Notes: a model not told the origin generated them from the sequence alone. Counted from the first letter of the stretch, positions 54,002 to 63,830 are shown. The stretch is 64,000 bases of DNA from Verrucomicrobiia bacterium (GCA_035946615.1 DASYZB010000115.1:39357-103356), one strand, 5' to 3'. Program-made: numbers and translations.

Positions 54002-56686
54002 TCAATCGTGATCCTGAACTTTGGTGATAGCCCAAACCGGGTACGGCGCCAGAGGCCCTTTCATCGCATGCCAGAGAATCCGGTTGAGGACATCCTCCGG
54101 GCATTGATCGGGCAATTTGAGCGGAAGTCTGGCCGAGACTTGTGCCTCGCGCCTCAAAATGGCATTTGTGATTTTCTTCGGCTCGGGGTTTACCTGGTCG
54201 AGAGGTACGTTGTTAGTTTCGGCTGTAAAAGGGGTCAGGTCCGGAGAATCGACGAAGCAGTCGCTCAGGGGAGTTGCAGTAGCGTCGAACTGGTTCATGG
54301 GCGGCAAGCCGAGCATGAGTTCGATGGTGCGGACCAGGCTGGTTTGGTTGTATTGGGTACTAACGACTTGATGCCGTTTGGTATAGGGGCTAATGACATA
54401 AGCTGTCGTGCGATAGCCGCTGACATGATCCCAACCGGCCTGGGGGTCGTCCTCAATGGCAAAGATGCAAGTATCGGCCCAAAAACGGCTATGGCTGATG
54501 GCCTCGACGATTTGGCCGAAGGCCAGGTCGTTATCCGCGACTTGAGCGGCGGGAGTAGCGGAGCCGGGGTGGGTCCCGGAGGTATGATCATCGGGCAAGC
54601 AGATAATTGCCAGGTTAGGGAAATCACCCGAATTCTCGAAGTTTTTTAATTCCGCGATGAATTGGCGGGCACGGAACACATCGGGGATGTCCAGGTCCCA
54701 CCCTACGGTCGCTTTGCAGATGTAGGAGCGCAACGACTCGATTGCCGGCCGGCTGCTGATTTGGATTGTCTGGGAGCGGTTGGTGAAATCGCGCCAGTGG
54801 TCCAGAAAGGTGATCGGGGAATGATTAGAGCTATCAGCCCAGGCCTTGACCGTGATGCCGAATTCGCCGTAGTCGCGCAGCGTTTTGCCGTGAGCGATGG
54901 TGTTGTCCCACAGAAAACCCGCCGGCGAGTAAGCCAAGGCATCGATGTCGCTATCTTCCATACCGTCGGGGTAGCTCCTGGGGAAACCGCAGAAGGATTT
55001 TTCCATGTAATCGGTGGCAAAAGCGGTATCAGCCCATTGGTGGCCGTCGGCGCTGAGGATGCCCGAGCAGTAGGTGTTATCGAGCAGGACAAATTGGCGT
55101 ACGAATTGGTGCTGGTTAGGGGTGATTCTCTCGCCGAATGTGCAGAGGGACGGATCGCCATTACCGCTCTTCACATCTCCGAGGACCTGGTCGTAGGTGC
55201 GATTTTCCTTAATGATATAAACAACATGTTTGAAGACGGTTGGCTCGCCAACTCGCTCGGGAACCGGACGGGCAGGTTGGCCGGGGCGCGGCGGCAAGGC
55301 GGCGGCTTCGAGCAGTGGGTAGCGCATATTGCCCAAGGCAATGGCGGTTTGCGCCGCCAGACGGTTTTTCGATGGGACAGGGACAATTGAGATTGTTCCA
55401 TGATACTGGTGAGTGTTAAAGGCGCCGTTAGCCGAGGTCAGGCTCCTGTTATAGCCGACTCCTTTGATATTGGCTACATACAGCTCGTTGCGCGGGGAAT
55501 CGAATCGGATTGCGCCCGGGAACCAGCCGACCGGGATCAGCCCCAGCAATTTGGATTCACCCGGGTGAAACTCGACGACCGCCACGGCGTTCTGTGTGCC
55601 GTTACACACAAAGAGCATGTGCCCGGAACGGTCAAAGGCCAAGGCGTTCGGGCTGGCGCCGAAGAGGTCAGCAGGCGTTTGGCGGACGCAGACGGTCTCG
55701 ATGATTCTATCTTTGCGCGTATCGATGACGGACAAGGTGTCGCTGGCGGAATTGGCAACCACCAGATAATGTCCATTGGGCGTCAAGGCCATGGCCGAGG
55801 GGTGAAGGCCGACAGGGATAGTGGAGACTGCTGGAGTCGCGGGTGCAGGGTTTTTGGATTGGGCGAGATCGATCACAGACACGGAACCTTCGGAGGCAAT
55901 AAAGCGAACCGAATCGACTCGAACACGCATGCCGCGTCCGGCGGGGCCAGTAAGGCTGTTTGAGTCAGGTGGCCTTCCGCCCCAATTGCTGACATAGGCC
56001 CTGTTCCGCAGCAACACTACGTCGTAAGGGGCCACGCCAACATCCCAGGTCCGCAGGACTTTGCCCGTTTGCGGGTCGAGTTCGGCCAGGCGATTGGACA
56101 GGTTGAAAACCACATAAAGTCGCTTCCCATCGGATGAGAAGGCCAAGCCAGCGGGGATTTCGATACTGCGCCAGGGTGCCGTGGCGGGCGGGAGTGAAAA
56201 ACTTTCCGAGGCGGCGACTTTGCCGGCGCTATCGATGGTGAAAACCTTGATGGCGCCATTGACGCTCGAAAGGAAGATGTGAGCGCCGTCGGGCGAGAAC
56301 ACCAGGCCAGTATAGCTGACCTCGGCGTCTTTATCGGGACCGAGGATGTGAGCGGTCACGTTGCCCGGAGTTGGTTCGGCGGCCCGAGCGGTGGGCAGCC
56401 GGACATGTTGCAGGATTTCGCCCGTGCGCGCGTCGGCCAGGAGCAGCTCGGGGGATTTCCCGGAAATCGCGAGCCAGCGTCCGTTCGGGCTCGAGGCAAT
56501 GGCCTGGGGCCGGAGGCCAGGCAACTCGATTTGCCGGCCTGCGGGTGTAAGAAACTGGTTCACCGGCGTGGTAAAGCTGTTCGTCCCGATTTGGCCGACG
56601 GGCTGGGTGGTGTCGTATGGGTCGTCGGCAAACGCGGGGGCCAGTTGGGCCAAAAACAGAAGAAGTGAAAGGAGCCTAAAGTTCAC
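54002..56686 (-). CDS. Secreted YVTN-propeller phosphoesterase (PF04185-like)
   Basis: 894 aa from the GTG at 56686, preceded by GGAAG at 8 nt and followed by a signal peptide (NFRLLSLLLFLAQLAPAFA). The N-terminal ~450 residues are a YncE/YVTN propeller: SSPNGRWLAISGKSPELLLA, FSSDGKRLYVVFNLSNRLAE, and VVANSASDTLSVIDTRKDRI. The C-terminal half is a phosphoesterase of the phospholipase C/acid phosphatase superfamily, with VVYIIKENRTYDQVLGDV, DGHQWADTAFATDYMEK, IFAIEDDPQAGWDH and SGYRTTAYVISPYTK. It probably releases phosphate from an extracellular ester. This propeller-phosphoesterase fusion is known across Acidobacteria and Verrucomicrobia. Confidence 0.85.
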   Translation of the reverse strand: MNFRLLSLLLFLAQLAPAFADDPYDTTQPVGQIGTNSFTTPVNQFLTPAGRQIELPGLRPQAIASSPNGRWLAISGKSPELLLADARTGEILQHVRLPTARAAEPTPGNVTAHILGPDKDAEVSYTGLVFSPDGAHIFLSSVNGAIKVFTIDSAGKVAASESFSLPPATAPWRSIEIPAGLAFSSDGKRLYVVFNLSNRLAELDPQTGKVLRTWDVGVAPYDVVLLRNRAYVSNWGGRPPDSNSLTGPAGRGMRVRVDSVRFIASEGSVSVIDLAQSKNPAPATPAVSTIPVGLHPSAMALTPNGHYLVVANSASDTLSVIDTRKDRIIETVCVRQTPADLFGASPNALAFDRSGHMLFVCNGTQNAVAVVEFHPGESKLLGLIPVGWFPGAIRFDSPRNELYVANIKGVGYNRSLTSANGAFNTHQYHGTISIVPVPSKNRLAAQTAIALGNMRYPLLEAAALPPRPGQPARPVPERVGEPTVFKHVVYIIKENRTYDQVLGDVKSGNGDPSLCTFGERITPNQHQFVRQFVLLDNTYCSGILSADGHQWADTAFATDYMEKSFCGFPRSYPDGMEDSDIDALAYSPAGFLWDNTIAHGKTLRDYGEFGITVKAWADSSNHSPITFLDHWRDFTNRSQTIQISSRPAIESLRSYICKATVGWDLDIPDVFRARQFIAELKNFENSGDFPNLAIICLPDDHTSGTHPGSATPAAQVADNDLAFGQIVEAISHSRFWADTCIFAIEDDPQAGWDHVSGYRTTAYVISPYTKRHQVVSTQYNQTSLVRTIELMLGLPPMNQFDATATPLSDCFVDSPDLTPFTAETNNVPLDQVNPEPKKITNAILRREAQVSARLPLKLPDQCPEDVLNRILWHAMKGPLAPYPVWAITKVQDHD

Positions 56687-56717
56687 GTTCAGAGCTTCCG
56701 GAACGATGGTGCCATCG

Positions 56718-56939
56718 TTAAACAGCAATGGCACCAGGATCTCGTACCGGCGTAATGAACTCATAAGGAGCGGGGCCGATCATGGTGAATTTGATTCCCT
56801 CCTCGGCCAGGAAACCCAAGGCTTGAGCGGGCACCGCCGTTTCGCCCGAGGCCCAGCTCTTTCCTGAGAAGCGCGGGATAAGTTTGCCCAGTGCTCGTTG
56901 TTCGGTCTCTTTGCCTGCGAATCGGATCAGAAGTTGCAC
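56718..56939 (-). CDS. Conserved-looking small hypothetical protein
   Basis: A 73-aa frame starting at a GTG, with GGAA close upstream. It reads QLLIRFAGKETEQRALGKLI, with GKSWASGETAVPAQALGFLA and IKFTMIGPAPYEFI. It has balanced composition and a beta-alpha-beta look, so it is likely real. It ends 31 bp before the phosphoesterase start on the same strand, so the two may be cotranscribed. Not a family I can name. The region 56940-57227 contains no other gene that I can support. Confidence 0.5.
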   Translation of the reverse strand: MQLLIRFAGKETEQRALGKLIPRFSGKSWASGETAVPAQALGFLAEEGIKFTMIGPAPYEFITPVRDPGAIAV

Positions 56940-57227
56940 GATTCCAGCCTAATGCGGGGATGCAGCACGGGCAAGCCCAAGAAATACCAACCTGCCAACC
57001 GAGTGAAGAGGACCTTGCATCACAGCCAGCAGGCATCGCGCCAGGAGCAAGAAAGACACACAGTTGCTTCGTGTTTTTTAATATTTTTTTTGGGAGCCGT
57101 GCGCCGTTGCTCTAGTATCGAACTGACAACGCGCATGAAGTGGCACACACCTGTCCTCTTCGCGCAGGCTGAATATCAACGGTGCCAACGGTAGAGGTGT
57201 TTTCGAGCAGAGGTCCTTCGAGGTTCG

Positions 57228-57713
57228 TCATCGTTTCAACCGTGAGACGGTGTTGATGGCTTCTTCGAGAATGACGAGAGCGCGTTTCATTTCTTCTTTC
57301 GTGATGGTCAATGCAGGCATGAGCAAAAGGATGTTTCCCATAGACACTTTGAAATCCAGGCCGTGGCTCAAGGCTTCATACAATACCAGATCGGCAGCAT
57401 CGGTCGCGCGCTCCATCGTGGCACGGTCCTTAACCAGTTCGACCCCCAGGATTAAACCCAATCCGCGCACCTCGCCGATAAGGGGCTGGCGCCGTTGCAT
57501 GGCGCGGAGGTGACGGAGCGCGAATTTCGAGAGCGCGCAAACGTGCGTCAGGAGATTCTCAGACTCGATGAACTCAATCGTGGCGAGAGCGGCAGCAGCG
57601 GCTATGGGGCTTTTCTCATGGGTATAATGTCCCAGCGCCCGGTCGGCGGCCACATTCAGATTCTCCCGGGCCAGTAAAGCAGCCAAGGGCATCACACCGC
57701 CACCCAAGCCTTT
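57228..57713 (-). pseudogene. C-terminal fragment of a class III aminotransferase
   Basis: The open frame covers only the last ~160 residues of a class III aminotransferase. It begins at SGKGLGGGVMPLAALLAR, with the PLP lysine codon at 57711-57713, followed by ALGHYTHEKSPIAAAAALAT, EVRGLGLILGVELVKD and ALTITKEEMKRAL. The large N-terminal domain is missing. Its 5' end joins directly to a fragment of a HAD hydrolase in another frame, so it lacks a start signal of its own. Confidence 0.82.
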
Positions 57714-57808
57714 CCCGCTTCGCGCAGGGAGGTATTGACGGCGTCGTCATCGCGGACGGTAGTGCCGGCCACATCCAGAACGACCAGTTGGATATCAGGA
57801 GAGGTCAT
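57692..57808 (-). pseudogene. N-terminal fragment of a phosphonatase-like HAD hydrolase
   Basis: 38 codons: TSPDIQLVVLDVAGTTVRDD, then AVNTSLREAGKAWVAV and a stop. DVAGTT matches HAD motif I (DxAGTT) of the phosphonatase (PhnX) and TIGR03351 group. The frame breaks off into the aminotransferase fragment, overlapping its first codons. Catalytic motifs II and III are absent. Confidence 0.65.
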
Positions 57809-58145
57809 GGATTATCTGTGAGGGCGGGGGAGGAACCGTCCAAGGGATTTTCTGCCACGAACAAGGCTGGCGCAGGTTTTTGCCGGCGGCGTAGGCGACC
57901 GTGCTGACGCTGCCAATGATACCCACCTGCTCTTTGTTCAGGGACCAGGCCTTCTCGAGGATCGGCACTGCAACGGGCAAATTCTTTCGGCAAAGATAAA
58001 CGCCGATATAAGACACTACCAAAAGCCCGAGGTAGGCGTAGCCAAGGGCGGGCGCCGGCAAGGAGGGCGGTTGGCCTTGCGGGTCGATCACACCGCTGGG
58101 ATTGGACTCGGTGCTCATGGTGTTCTGTTGCATTGTAATACCCAA
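57795..58145 (-). pseudogene. N-terminal fragment of an OPA-type MFS transporter
   Basis: About 85 residues match the start of an organophosphate:phosphate antiporter-type permease: YAYLGLLVVSYIGVYLCRKN, SLNKEQVGIIGSVSTVAYAA. After GK it diverges into low-complexity WQKIPWTVPPPPSQ and stops. Only TM1 and part of TM2 remain of a normal 12-helix protein. The end overlaps the HAD fragment start. Confidence 0.75.
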
Positions 58146-58311
58146 TTACCTTTTTGCAAAAATCGGCTGCGCGCAGGCGCCGCTTCGGTGACGATTGGGT
58201 AAAAAGTTCCCAGGATGACGCTGGTGGTAGCCAGGGCCCCAGAGGCCGTCAATGCAGTGTCAGAAATTTTTTAGGTTTTGCTCGCGAGAAAAGTCAACAT
58301 CCCGGTGCCCT

Positions 58312-59208
58312 TCATCCCTCACCCTTTCCCAAAGTAAAGGGCTGGAAGCTTTGGCAGAAATGCTTGAGAGCAGGGGAGTGGTCTTCCCGCTGCCAGACCA
58401 GGACCGTTTGGACCGGCGGCAGCCCGGGTGGCAGCGGGCGAAAGACCAACCCCGCCGGCTTTAAATCTCCCAGGCTGGCAATGGTCGGGGCAAGGCCGAA
58501 CCCGGCGGAGATGAGCCACATCTTGGTTTGCATATCGTGCGCGTATTGAACCGGGCCAGGCTTTGCGCCCGCCTTGGCGCATTCAGCGAAGAAGGCATCA
58601 TAGAAACCATGCTGGCCTCCGGGTTCAATGAGGACCATCTGTTCGCCGTCAAAATCTTTCCACTCCAACTTCCGCTTGCGAGCCAGCCGATGGCCGGCGG
58701 GCACAGCCAGTGATTGCCGGGATTCACCAACCGCTTTGTACTCCAACTCGGGATAGCCAACTGGCGGACGGAGCAATCCTGCGTCCAGCTCGCCCGCCCG
58801 CAAGCGGCGCAACTGTTCCGGGCTGCTGAGCACAAAGAGCGAGAGCTGCACGCCCGGATACTGCTGGCGAAAGTGGCGCAAAATACGCGCCATCGCCTGG
58901 TTCGCTACAGGCGCAATCATTCCCACTCGCAAGGCGCCGGCCATGCCGTGCTCGGCTTCGCGAGCCCGTTTCCCGGCCTGCTCTGAGGCGGCCATCACCT
59001 GGCGGGCTTCATCCAGAAAAACACGACCCGCAGGCGTTAAGCGCACGGAGCGTGTTGTCCGTTCCAGCAGGCGCACCCGCAACTCCTCTTCGAGCCCTTT
59101 TATCTGCGCGCTCAGCGGCGGCTGGGCCATGTGCAGCCGCTCGGCGGCCCGGCGGAAGCTGAGTTCCTCGGCGACAGCGATGAAATACCTTAAATGTCGC
59201 AATTCCAC
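58312..59208 (-). CDS. LysR-family transcriptional regulator
   Basis: A 298-aa protein. The winged helix-turn-helix is at residues 1-60 (ELRHLRYFIAVAEELSFRRA, MAQPPLSAQIKGLEEEL). A linker helix and a two-lobed type-2 periplasmic-binding-like effector domain follow (about 90-290; LRVGMIAPVANQAMARILRH). It is divergent from the RND pump gene with 116 bp between. A T-N11-A palindrome lies 5 bp before its own start, as expected for LysR autoregulation and control of the adjacent operon. The inducer is unknown. Confidence 0.92.
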   Translation of the reverse strand: MELRHLRYFIAVAEELSFRRAAERLHMAQPPLSAQIKGLEEELRVRLLERTTRSVRLTPAGRVFLDEARQVMAASEQAGKRAREAEHGMAGALRVGMIAPVANQAMARILRHFRQQYPGVQLSLFVLSSPEQLRRLRAGELDAGLLRPPVGYPELEYKAVGESRQSLAVPAGHRLARKRKLEWKDFDGEQMVLIEPGGQHGFYDAFFAECAKAGAKPGPVQYAHDMQTKMWLISAGFGLAPTIASLGDLKPAGLVFRPLPPGLPPVQTVLVWQREDHSPALKHFCQSFQPFTLGKGEG

Positions 59209-59212
59209 AGGA

Positions 59213-59235
59213 ATTGATACTAATTATGTATCAAT
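59213..59235. promoter_or_regulatory. LysR-type operator (T-N11-A palindrome)
   Basis: ATTGATAC at 59213-59220 and GTATCAAT at 59228-59235 are perfect 8-bp inverted arms with a 7-nt spacer. T59218 and A59230 give the standard T-N11-A box. The site lies between the LysR start (59208) and the RND pump start (59325). Confidence 0.75.
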
Positions 59236-59324
59236 CGTGCGTCAAACTTGTATTAGCACCCCAGGACCCATTGTGGCTTAATGGGGTTCTGATGTGCAAT
59301 TTGGAAACTGATTTGTAAGCCGCG

Positions 59325-62300
59325 ATGTGGATTGTTCGACTCGCCCTGCGCCGCCCCTACACCTTTGTGGTGGGGTCGCTGGTGCTTTTACTGCTTACCC
59401 CGTTCGTGCTGATGCGCACGCCGACGGATATCTTTCCCTCGATCAATATTCCCGTGGTGAGCATTGTCTGGACCTACACGGGTCTGGACCCTCGGGAAAT
59501 CGAGCAGCGGCTCAATTACCTGCTCGAGCGCTCGCTGCCTACGACCGTCAACGACATCGAACACATCGAATCCAATGCCTATAACGGCGTCGGAATCATC
59601 AAGGTTTTTTTCCGCGAAGGCACTTCCGTTGATGCCGGTGTGGCGCAGGTCACCGCCATTGCGCAAACCGTCATTCGGACGATGCCGCCGGGGACAACCC
59701 CGCCCTTAATCATCCGCTACAGCGCCTCGACGGTGCCGATTCTACAATACAGCATCAGCAGCCCCAAGATGTCCGAGCAGGAAATCTTCGACGTGAGCGC
59801 CAATCAAATCCGGGTTGGGCTGGCGACGGTTCCCGGGGCGTCGATGCCTTGGCCGTATGGCGGCAAATCGCGGCTGGTGTCGGTGGACCTTGATTTGGCG
59901 GCGCTCAAGGCGCGCAATCTGGCCCCTGTGGACGTCGTCAATGCCTTGAATGCGCAGAACCTGGTCATGCCCAGCGGCACGGCTAAGATCGGCGGCACCG
60001 AATACCCGGTCGAACTCAACACCACGCCGGAGGTCTTGCAGGAGTTGGGCGACCTGCCGATCAAGACCGTCAACTCGGCCGTCATTCACATCAGCGATGT
60101 GGCCCAGGTGCGTGACGGCTATCTGCCGCAACAAAACGTCGTGCGCAACGAGGGCGTGCGCGGGGCGCTGCTGACCGTCTATAAGACCGGCGCTGCCTCG
60201 ACTTTGGACGTAGTCCGGGGCATTAAGAAGGCCCTGCCGCGGGTGCTCAGCGGGCTGCCCCCGGACCTCAAGGTCAAGGAATTCGCCGATCAATCTGTTT
60301 TCGTGCGTTCGGCCATTGGGGGCGTGATACGAGAAGGCGTCATTGCGGCGGCGCTCACCGCACTGATGATTCTGCTATTCCTGGGGTCCTGGCGCAGCAC
60401 GTTGATTATTGCGCTGTCCATTCCGCTTTCGGTGCTGACTTCCATAGCGATTCTTAGCGCCTTGGGTGAAACCATCAACCTGATGACACTGGGCGGGCTG
60501 GCGTTGGCGGTGGGCATCCTGGTCGATGACGCCACCGTGGCGATTGAAAACATCCACCGCCACATGGCAGCCGGCAAGGCCTTGAACGATGCGATTCTCG
60601 ATGGGGCGCAGGAGATAGCGATGCCGGCATTCGTCTCGACGCTGTGCATCTGTATTGTGTTTGTGCCCATGTTCTTCCTGACAGGCGTGGCGCATTACCT
60701 TTTCGTGCCGCTGGCCGAGGCGGTCGTATTCGCCATGCTGGCCAGCTACGTTCTTTCACGAACCCTCGTGCCAACGCTGGTGATGTGGTTCTATCGCAAC
60801 GTCCAGCATTATCCCCAAGGAGTGGCGCACGAAGCGCAGGCCTGCGCGCCTGCGGGTTCGGGCCGCGTCCCGCTGCCCCGCTTGTCCCTCTGGCAGCGCC
60901 TGACCTCAATCCAGACCGCGTTCGAAAACCTCTTTAATCGCTTTCGCGAGAGTTACCGGCTTTTACTAGGCGCCCTGCTGCATCATCGCGGCGCCTTCGC
61001 CTTAATTTTCATCGGCTTCTGTGTGGCCAGCATGTTGCTGGTACCTGAGCTGGGGCAGGATTTTTTCCCAACCGTTGATGCGGGTCAATTCCGGCTGCAT
61101 GTGCGGACCCGGAGCGGCACGCGGATCGAAGAGATGGCCAAGTTGGTCGATGAAGTCGAAAGCGCCGTGCGCAAGGAGATTCCTGCCGAGCAATTCAGAG
61201 GCATGCTCGACAACATCGGCATTCCTGCTTCGAGCATTAACCTGACCTATAACGACAGCGGCCTGCTGGGCACCGGCGACGCCGATATCCTCGTTTCGCT
61301 GGCGGCCGAGCATGCCCCCACCCAAAAGTACGTGGACCAGTTGCGCCGGAATTTGGGCCGCCAGTTCCCCGGCTTGACGTTTTATTTCCTGCCGGCGGAC
61401 ATCGTCAGCCAATCGATTAATTTCGGTCTGCCGGCCCCCTATGACGTTCAAATCGTCGGACGGGACCAGGAGCGCAACCGGGAGGTGGCGGGGCGGCTGG
61501 CCGAGCGGATTCGCCAGGTCCCCGGGGCGGTGGATGTGCGTGTGCAACAGCCGGCCGACCTGGCCAAATTCGAGTTCACCGTTGACCGCACCAAGGCCTC
61601 GGAAATGGGCCTGGCCGAAAAGGATGTTGTCAATTCGGTGCTGCTGAGCTTGAGCGGCAGCGGGCAGGTCTCGCCGGTTTACTGGCTGGACCCCCATTCG
61701 GGCATCCAATACCTGGTTAACGTGCGCGTCCCGGAGCGCAGTATGGACTCGTTAGCCGCTTTGAATTCGATACCGATTAACGCCAGCCAACCAGGCCAGG
61801 GCGACGTTGAGTTGCTGGCCAATGTGGCCAAAGTCACCCGCACCAGCGGTCCGCCGGTCATTTCGCATTACAACGTCGTGCCAGTGATTGACGTTTATGG
61901 CGGGGTCAGCGGGCGGGACCTGGGCGGGGTGCTGCACGACCTCAGGCCGCTGATAGCCCAAGCGGAGCGGGAACTGCCGCGCGGGAGTTTCATTATGTTG
62001 CGCGGGCAGGCCGAAACGATGCACTCGAGCTTTGCCGGCCTGGGGATGGGCCTGGCGATGGCGGTTGTGCTGATTTATTTGCTGTTGGTGATCAATTTTC
62101 AGAGTTGGCTGGACCCGTTCATCATTATCACAGCGCTGCCGGGGGCTCTGGCAGGGGTGGTTTGGGCCTTGCACCTCACCTTCACGACACTGAGTGTGCC
62201 GGCCCTGATGGGCGCCATTATGAGCCTGGGCGTTGCCACCGCCAATTCCGTGCTGGTCGTGACCTTTGCCCGCAATGCATTCCAGCAAGGCCAGGACCCG

Positions 62301-62588
62301 GTGAGCGCCGCCTGGGAGGCCGGGGTGAGCCGGTTGCGTCCGGTGCTGATGACCGCAGCGGCCATGGTCATTGGCATGGTGCCCATGGCGCTTGCCCTGG
62401 GTGAAGGCGGCGAGCAAAATGCCCCGCTGGGCCGGGCAGTGATAGGCGGGCTTGTCATCGCTACGGTTGCCACCTTGTTTTTTGTGCCCGTCGTTTTCAG
62501 CCTGCTGCATCGGCGCGCGATTGTTTCCAGCGAAGCCCCGGTTTTGCAGACTCCGGGCAGTGCGGGTCCGGCCATAGCGGGCGCATAG
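59325..62588 (+). CDS. RND efflux pump, inner-membrane transporter
   Basis: A 1,087-aa protein of the AcrB/HAE1-CusA superfamily. An N-terminal TM1 precedes the porter and docking domain with PTDIFPSINIPVVSIVWTYTG and AAGVAQVTAIAQ-type segments. TM4 carries TLGGLALAVGILVDDATVAIENI, with the paired Asp typical of proton-driven RND pumps. The C-terminal half repeats the fold and ends with TM10-12 (MSLGVATANSVLVVTFARN). Substrates may be drugs, detergents or metals; the double-Asp TM4 favours HAE1-like proton-driven export. The adaptor gene follows 24 bp later. Confidence 0.92.
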   Translation: MWIVRLALRRPYTFVVGSLVLLLLTPFVLMRTPTDIFPSINIPVVSIVWTYTGLDPREIEQRLNYLLERSLPTTVNDIEHIESNAYNGVGIIKVFFREGTSVDAGVAQVTAIAQTVIRTMPPGTTPPLIIRYSASTVPILQYSISSPKMSEQEIFDVSANQIRVGLATVPGASMPWPYGGKSRLVSVDLDLAALKARNLAPVDVVNALNAQNLVMPSGTAKIGGTEYPVELNTTPEVLQELGDLPIKTVNSAVIHISDVAQVRDGYLPQQNVVRNEGVRGALLTVYKTGAASTLDVVRGIKKALPRVLSGLPPDLKVKEFADQSVFVRSAIGGVIREGVIAAALTALMILLFLGSWRSTLIIALSIPLSVLTSIAILSALGETINLMTLGGLALAVGILVDDATVAIENIHRHMAAGKALNDAILDGAQEIAMPAFVSTLCICIVFVPMFFLTGVAHYLFVPLAEAVVFAMLASYVLSRTLVPTLVMWFYRNVQHYPQGVAHEAQACAPAGSGRVPLPRLSLWQRLTSIQTAFENLFNRFRESYRLLLGALLHHRGAFALIFIGFCVASMLLVPELGQDFFPTVDAGQFRLHVRTRSGTRIEEMAKLVDEVESAVRKEIPAEQFRGMLDNIGIPASSINLTYNDSGLLGTGDADILVSLAAEHAPTQKYVDQLRRNLGRQFPGLTFYFLPADIVSQSINFGLPAPYDVQIVGRDQERNREVAGRLAERIRQVPGAVDVRVQQPADLAKFEFTVDRTKASEMGLAEKDVVNSVLLSLSGSGQVSPVYWLDPHSGIQYLVNVRVPERSMDSLAALNSIPINASQPGQGDVELLANVAKVTRTSGPPVISHYNVVPVIDVYGGVSGRDLGGVLHDLRPLIAQAERELPRGSFIMLRGQAETMHSSFAGLGMGLAMAVVLIYLLLVINFQSWLDPFIIITALPGALAGVVWALHLTFTTLSVPALMGAIMSLGVATANSVLVVTFARNAFQQGQDPVSAAWEAGVSRLRPVLMTAAAMVIGMVPMALALGEGGEQNAPLGRAVIGGLVIATVATLFFVPVVFSLLHRRAIVSSEAPVLQTPGSAGPAIAGA

Positions 62589-62612
62589 GGAAGGAATGAA
62601 CTTTTGTAAGAT

Positions 62613-63830
62613 ATGAATCACTCGACCAGCAAAACCTTTGCGCCAGCACCAGCACCACCGGCGCCCTCGACAGCGGATGCCGCCGCCCGCGCTGGGACAA
62701 AATTGCGCCATGCGGCCATGGTTGCGGCGGCGCTGATCATCATTGGCGCCCTGGCCGGCCTTCTGCCGCGGTGGCAACATCGGGCCGCCTTGCGCGCAGA
62801 AGCTCACGAGCTGTCCGTCCAAACCGTCAAAGTCGTTTCGCCTGCCCCTGGCCAAGCCGCCGCTGGATTGGCCTTGCCCGCCGAAGTCACCCCGTACCTC
62901 GAAGCCCCGATTTATGCCCGAGCCAGCGGCTATCTCAAACGCTATCTGGTCGATATCGGCTCGCAAGTGCGCGCAGGTGATTTGCTGGCCGAGATTGACA
63001 CCCCCGAATTGAACCAGGAATTGGCCCAGGCCAGGGCACAACTCGCCCAGGCCCAGGCTTCCCTGACTCTGGCTAAAGTCACTGCCGCACGCTGGGCGGA
63101 CCTGGTGAAAACGGCCAGCGTGAGCGAACAGGAAGCCATTGAGAAGCAAGCCGACTTCGAGCTCAAAAAAGCCACCGTGCAGGCTGCGCAAGCCAACGTG
63201 GTGCGCCTGGAAGAACTGCAGCATTTCGAGCAGGTGACCGCACCCTTTGATGGCACGATTACCGCGCGCGGAACTGATGTCGGCCAGCTCATCTCGGCCG
63301 CCAGCGGCAAGGAACTGTTCAGGCTGGCCCAAACCGGCATTCTTCGCGTGTACGTGCGCGTGCCCGATGTTGTGACCGGCGATGTCGTTCCCGGGCAGAT
63401 GGCCGAGTTGAGTGTTCCTGAACTGCCCGGGCGTGTCTTTCGGGCCAAAATCGTGCGCGCCTCGCGCGCCATGAGTGCCGCGTCTCGCACCATGCTGACC
63501 GAACTGCAGGTCGATAATTCCCGCGGAGAAATCCTGGTCGGCAGTTACGCCCAGGTCCGCTTTACCGAGGCCAAGCCGGAGGCGACGCTGACGCTGCCCT
63601 CCAATACATTGCTCTTCCGCAAAGAGGGCATGCAGGTGGGCGTCGTGCAGCCCGATGGCAAGGTCGAGTTGCGCAAGGTCACCCTCGGACGCGATTTCGG
63701 CCCTACCGTCGAGATCATCGCCGGGGTGGGTCCCACCGACCGTGTCATCCTTAACCCTGCCGATTCTCTCGTCAGCGGTATTGAAGTCCGGGTGGCCAAG
63801 CCCCCGACTAACTCACTGACAGAAAAGTAA
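62613..63830 (+). CDS. RND efflux periplasmic adaptor (membrane-fusion protein)
   Basis: A 405-aa protein with an N-terminal membrane helix (about 35-55), the lipoyl-like half AEVTPYLEAPIYARASGYLK, and an alpha-hairpin rich in Ala/Gln (AQARAQLAQAQASLTLAKV). The second lipoyl half VTAPFDGTITARGTDVGQLI and a beta-barrel with GILRVYVRVPDVVTGDV follow. It bridges the pump to an outer-membrane channel. No channel gene is seen before the window ends, so a TolC-like partner must lie beyond the edge or elsewhere. Confidence 0.92.
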   Translation: MNHSTSKTFAPAPAPPAPSTADAAARAGTKLRHAAMVAAALIIIGALAGLLPRWQHRAALRAEAHELSVQTVKVVSPAPGQAAAGLALPAEVTPYLEAPIYARASGYLKRYLVDIGSQVRAGDLLAEIDTPELNQELAQARAQLAQAQASLTLAKVTAARWADLVKTASVSEQEAIEKQADFELKKATVQAAQANVVRLEELQHFEQVTAPFDGTITARGTDVGQLISAASGKELFRLAQTGILRVYVRVPDVVTGDVVPGQMAELSVPELPGRVFRAKIVRASRAMSAASRTMLTELQVDNSRGEILVGSYAQVRFTEAKPEATLTLPSNTLLFRKEGMQVGVVQPDGKVELRKVTLGRDFGPTVEIIAGVGPTDRVILNPADSLVSGIEVRVAKPPTNSLTEK

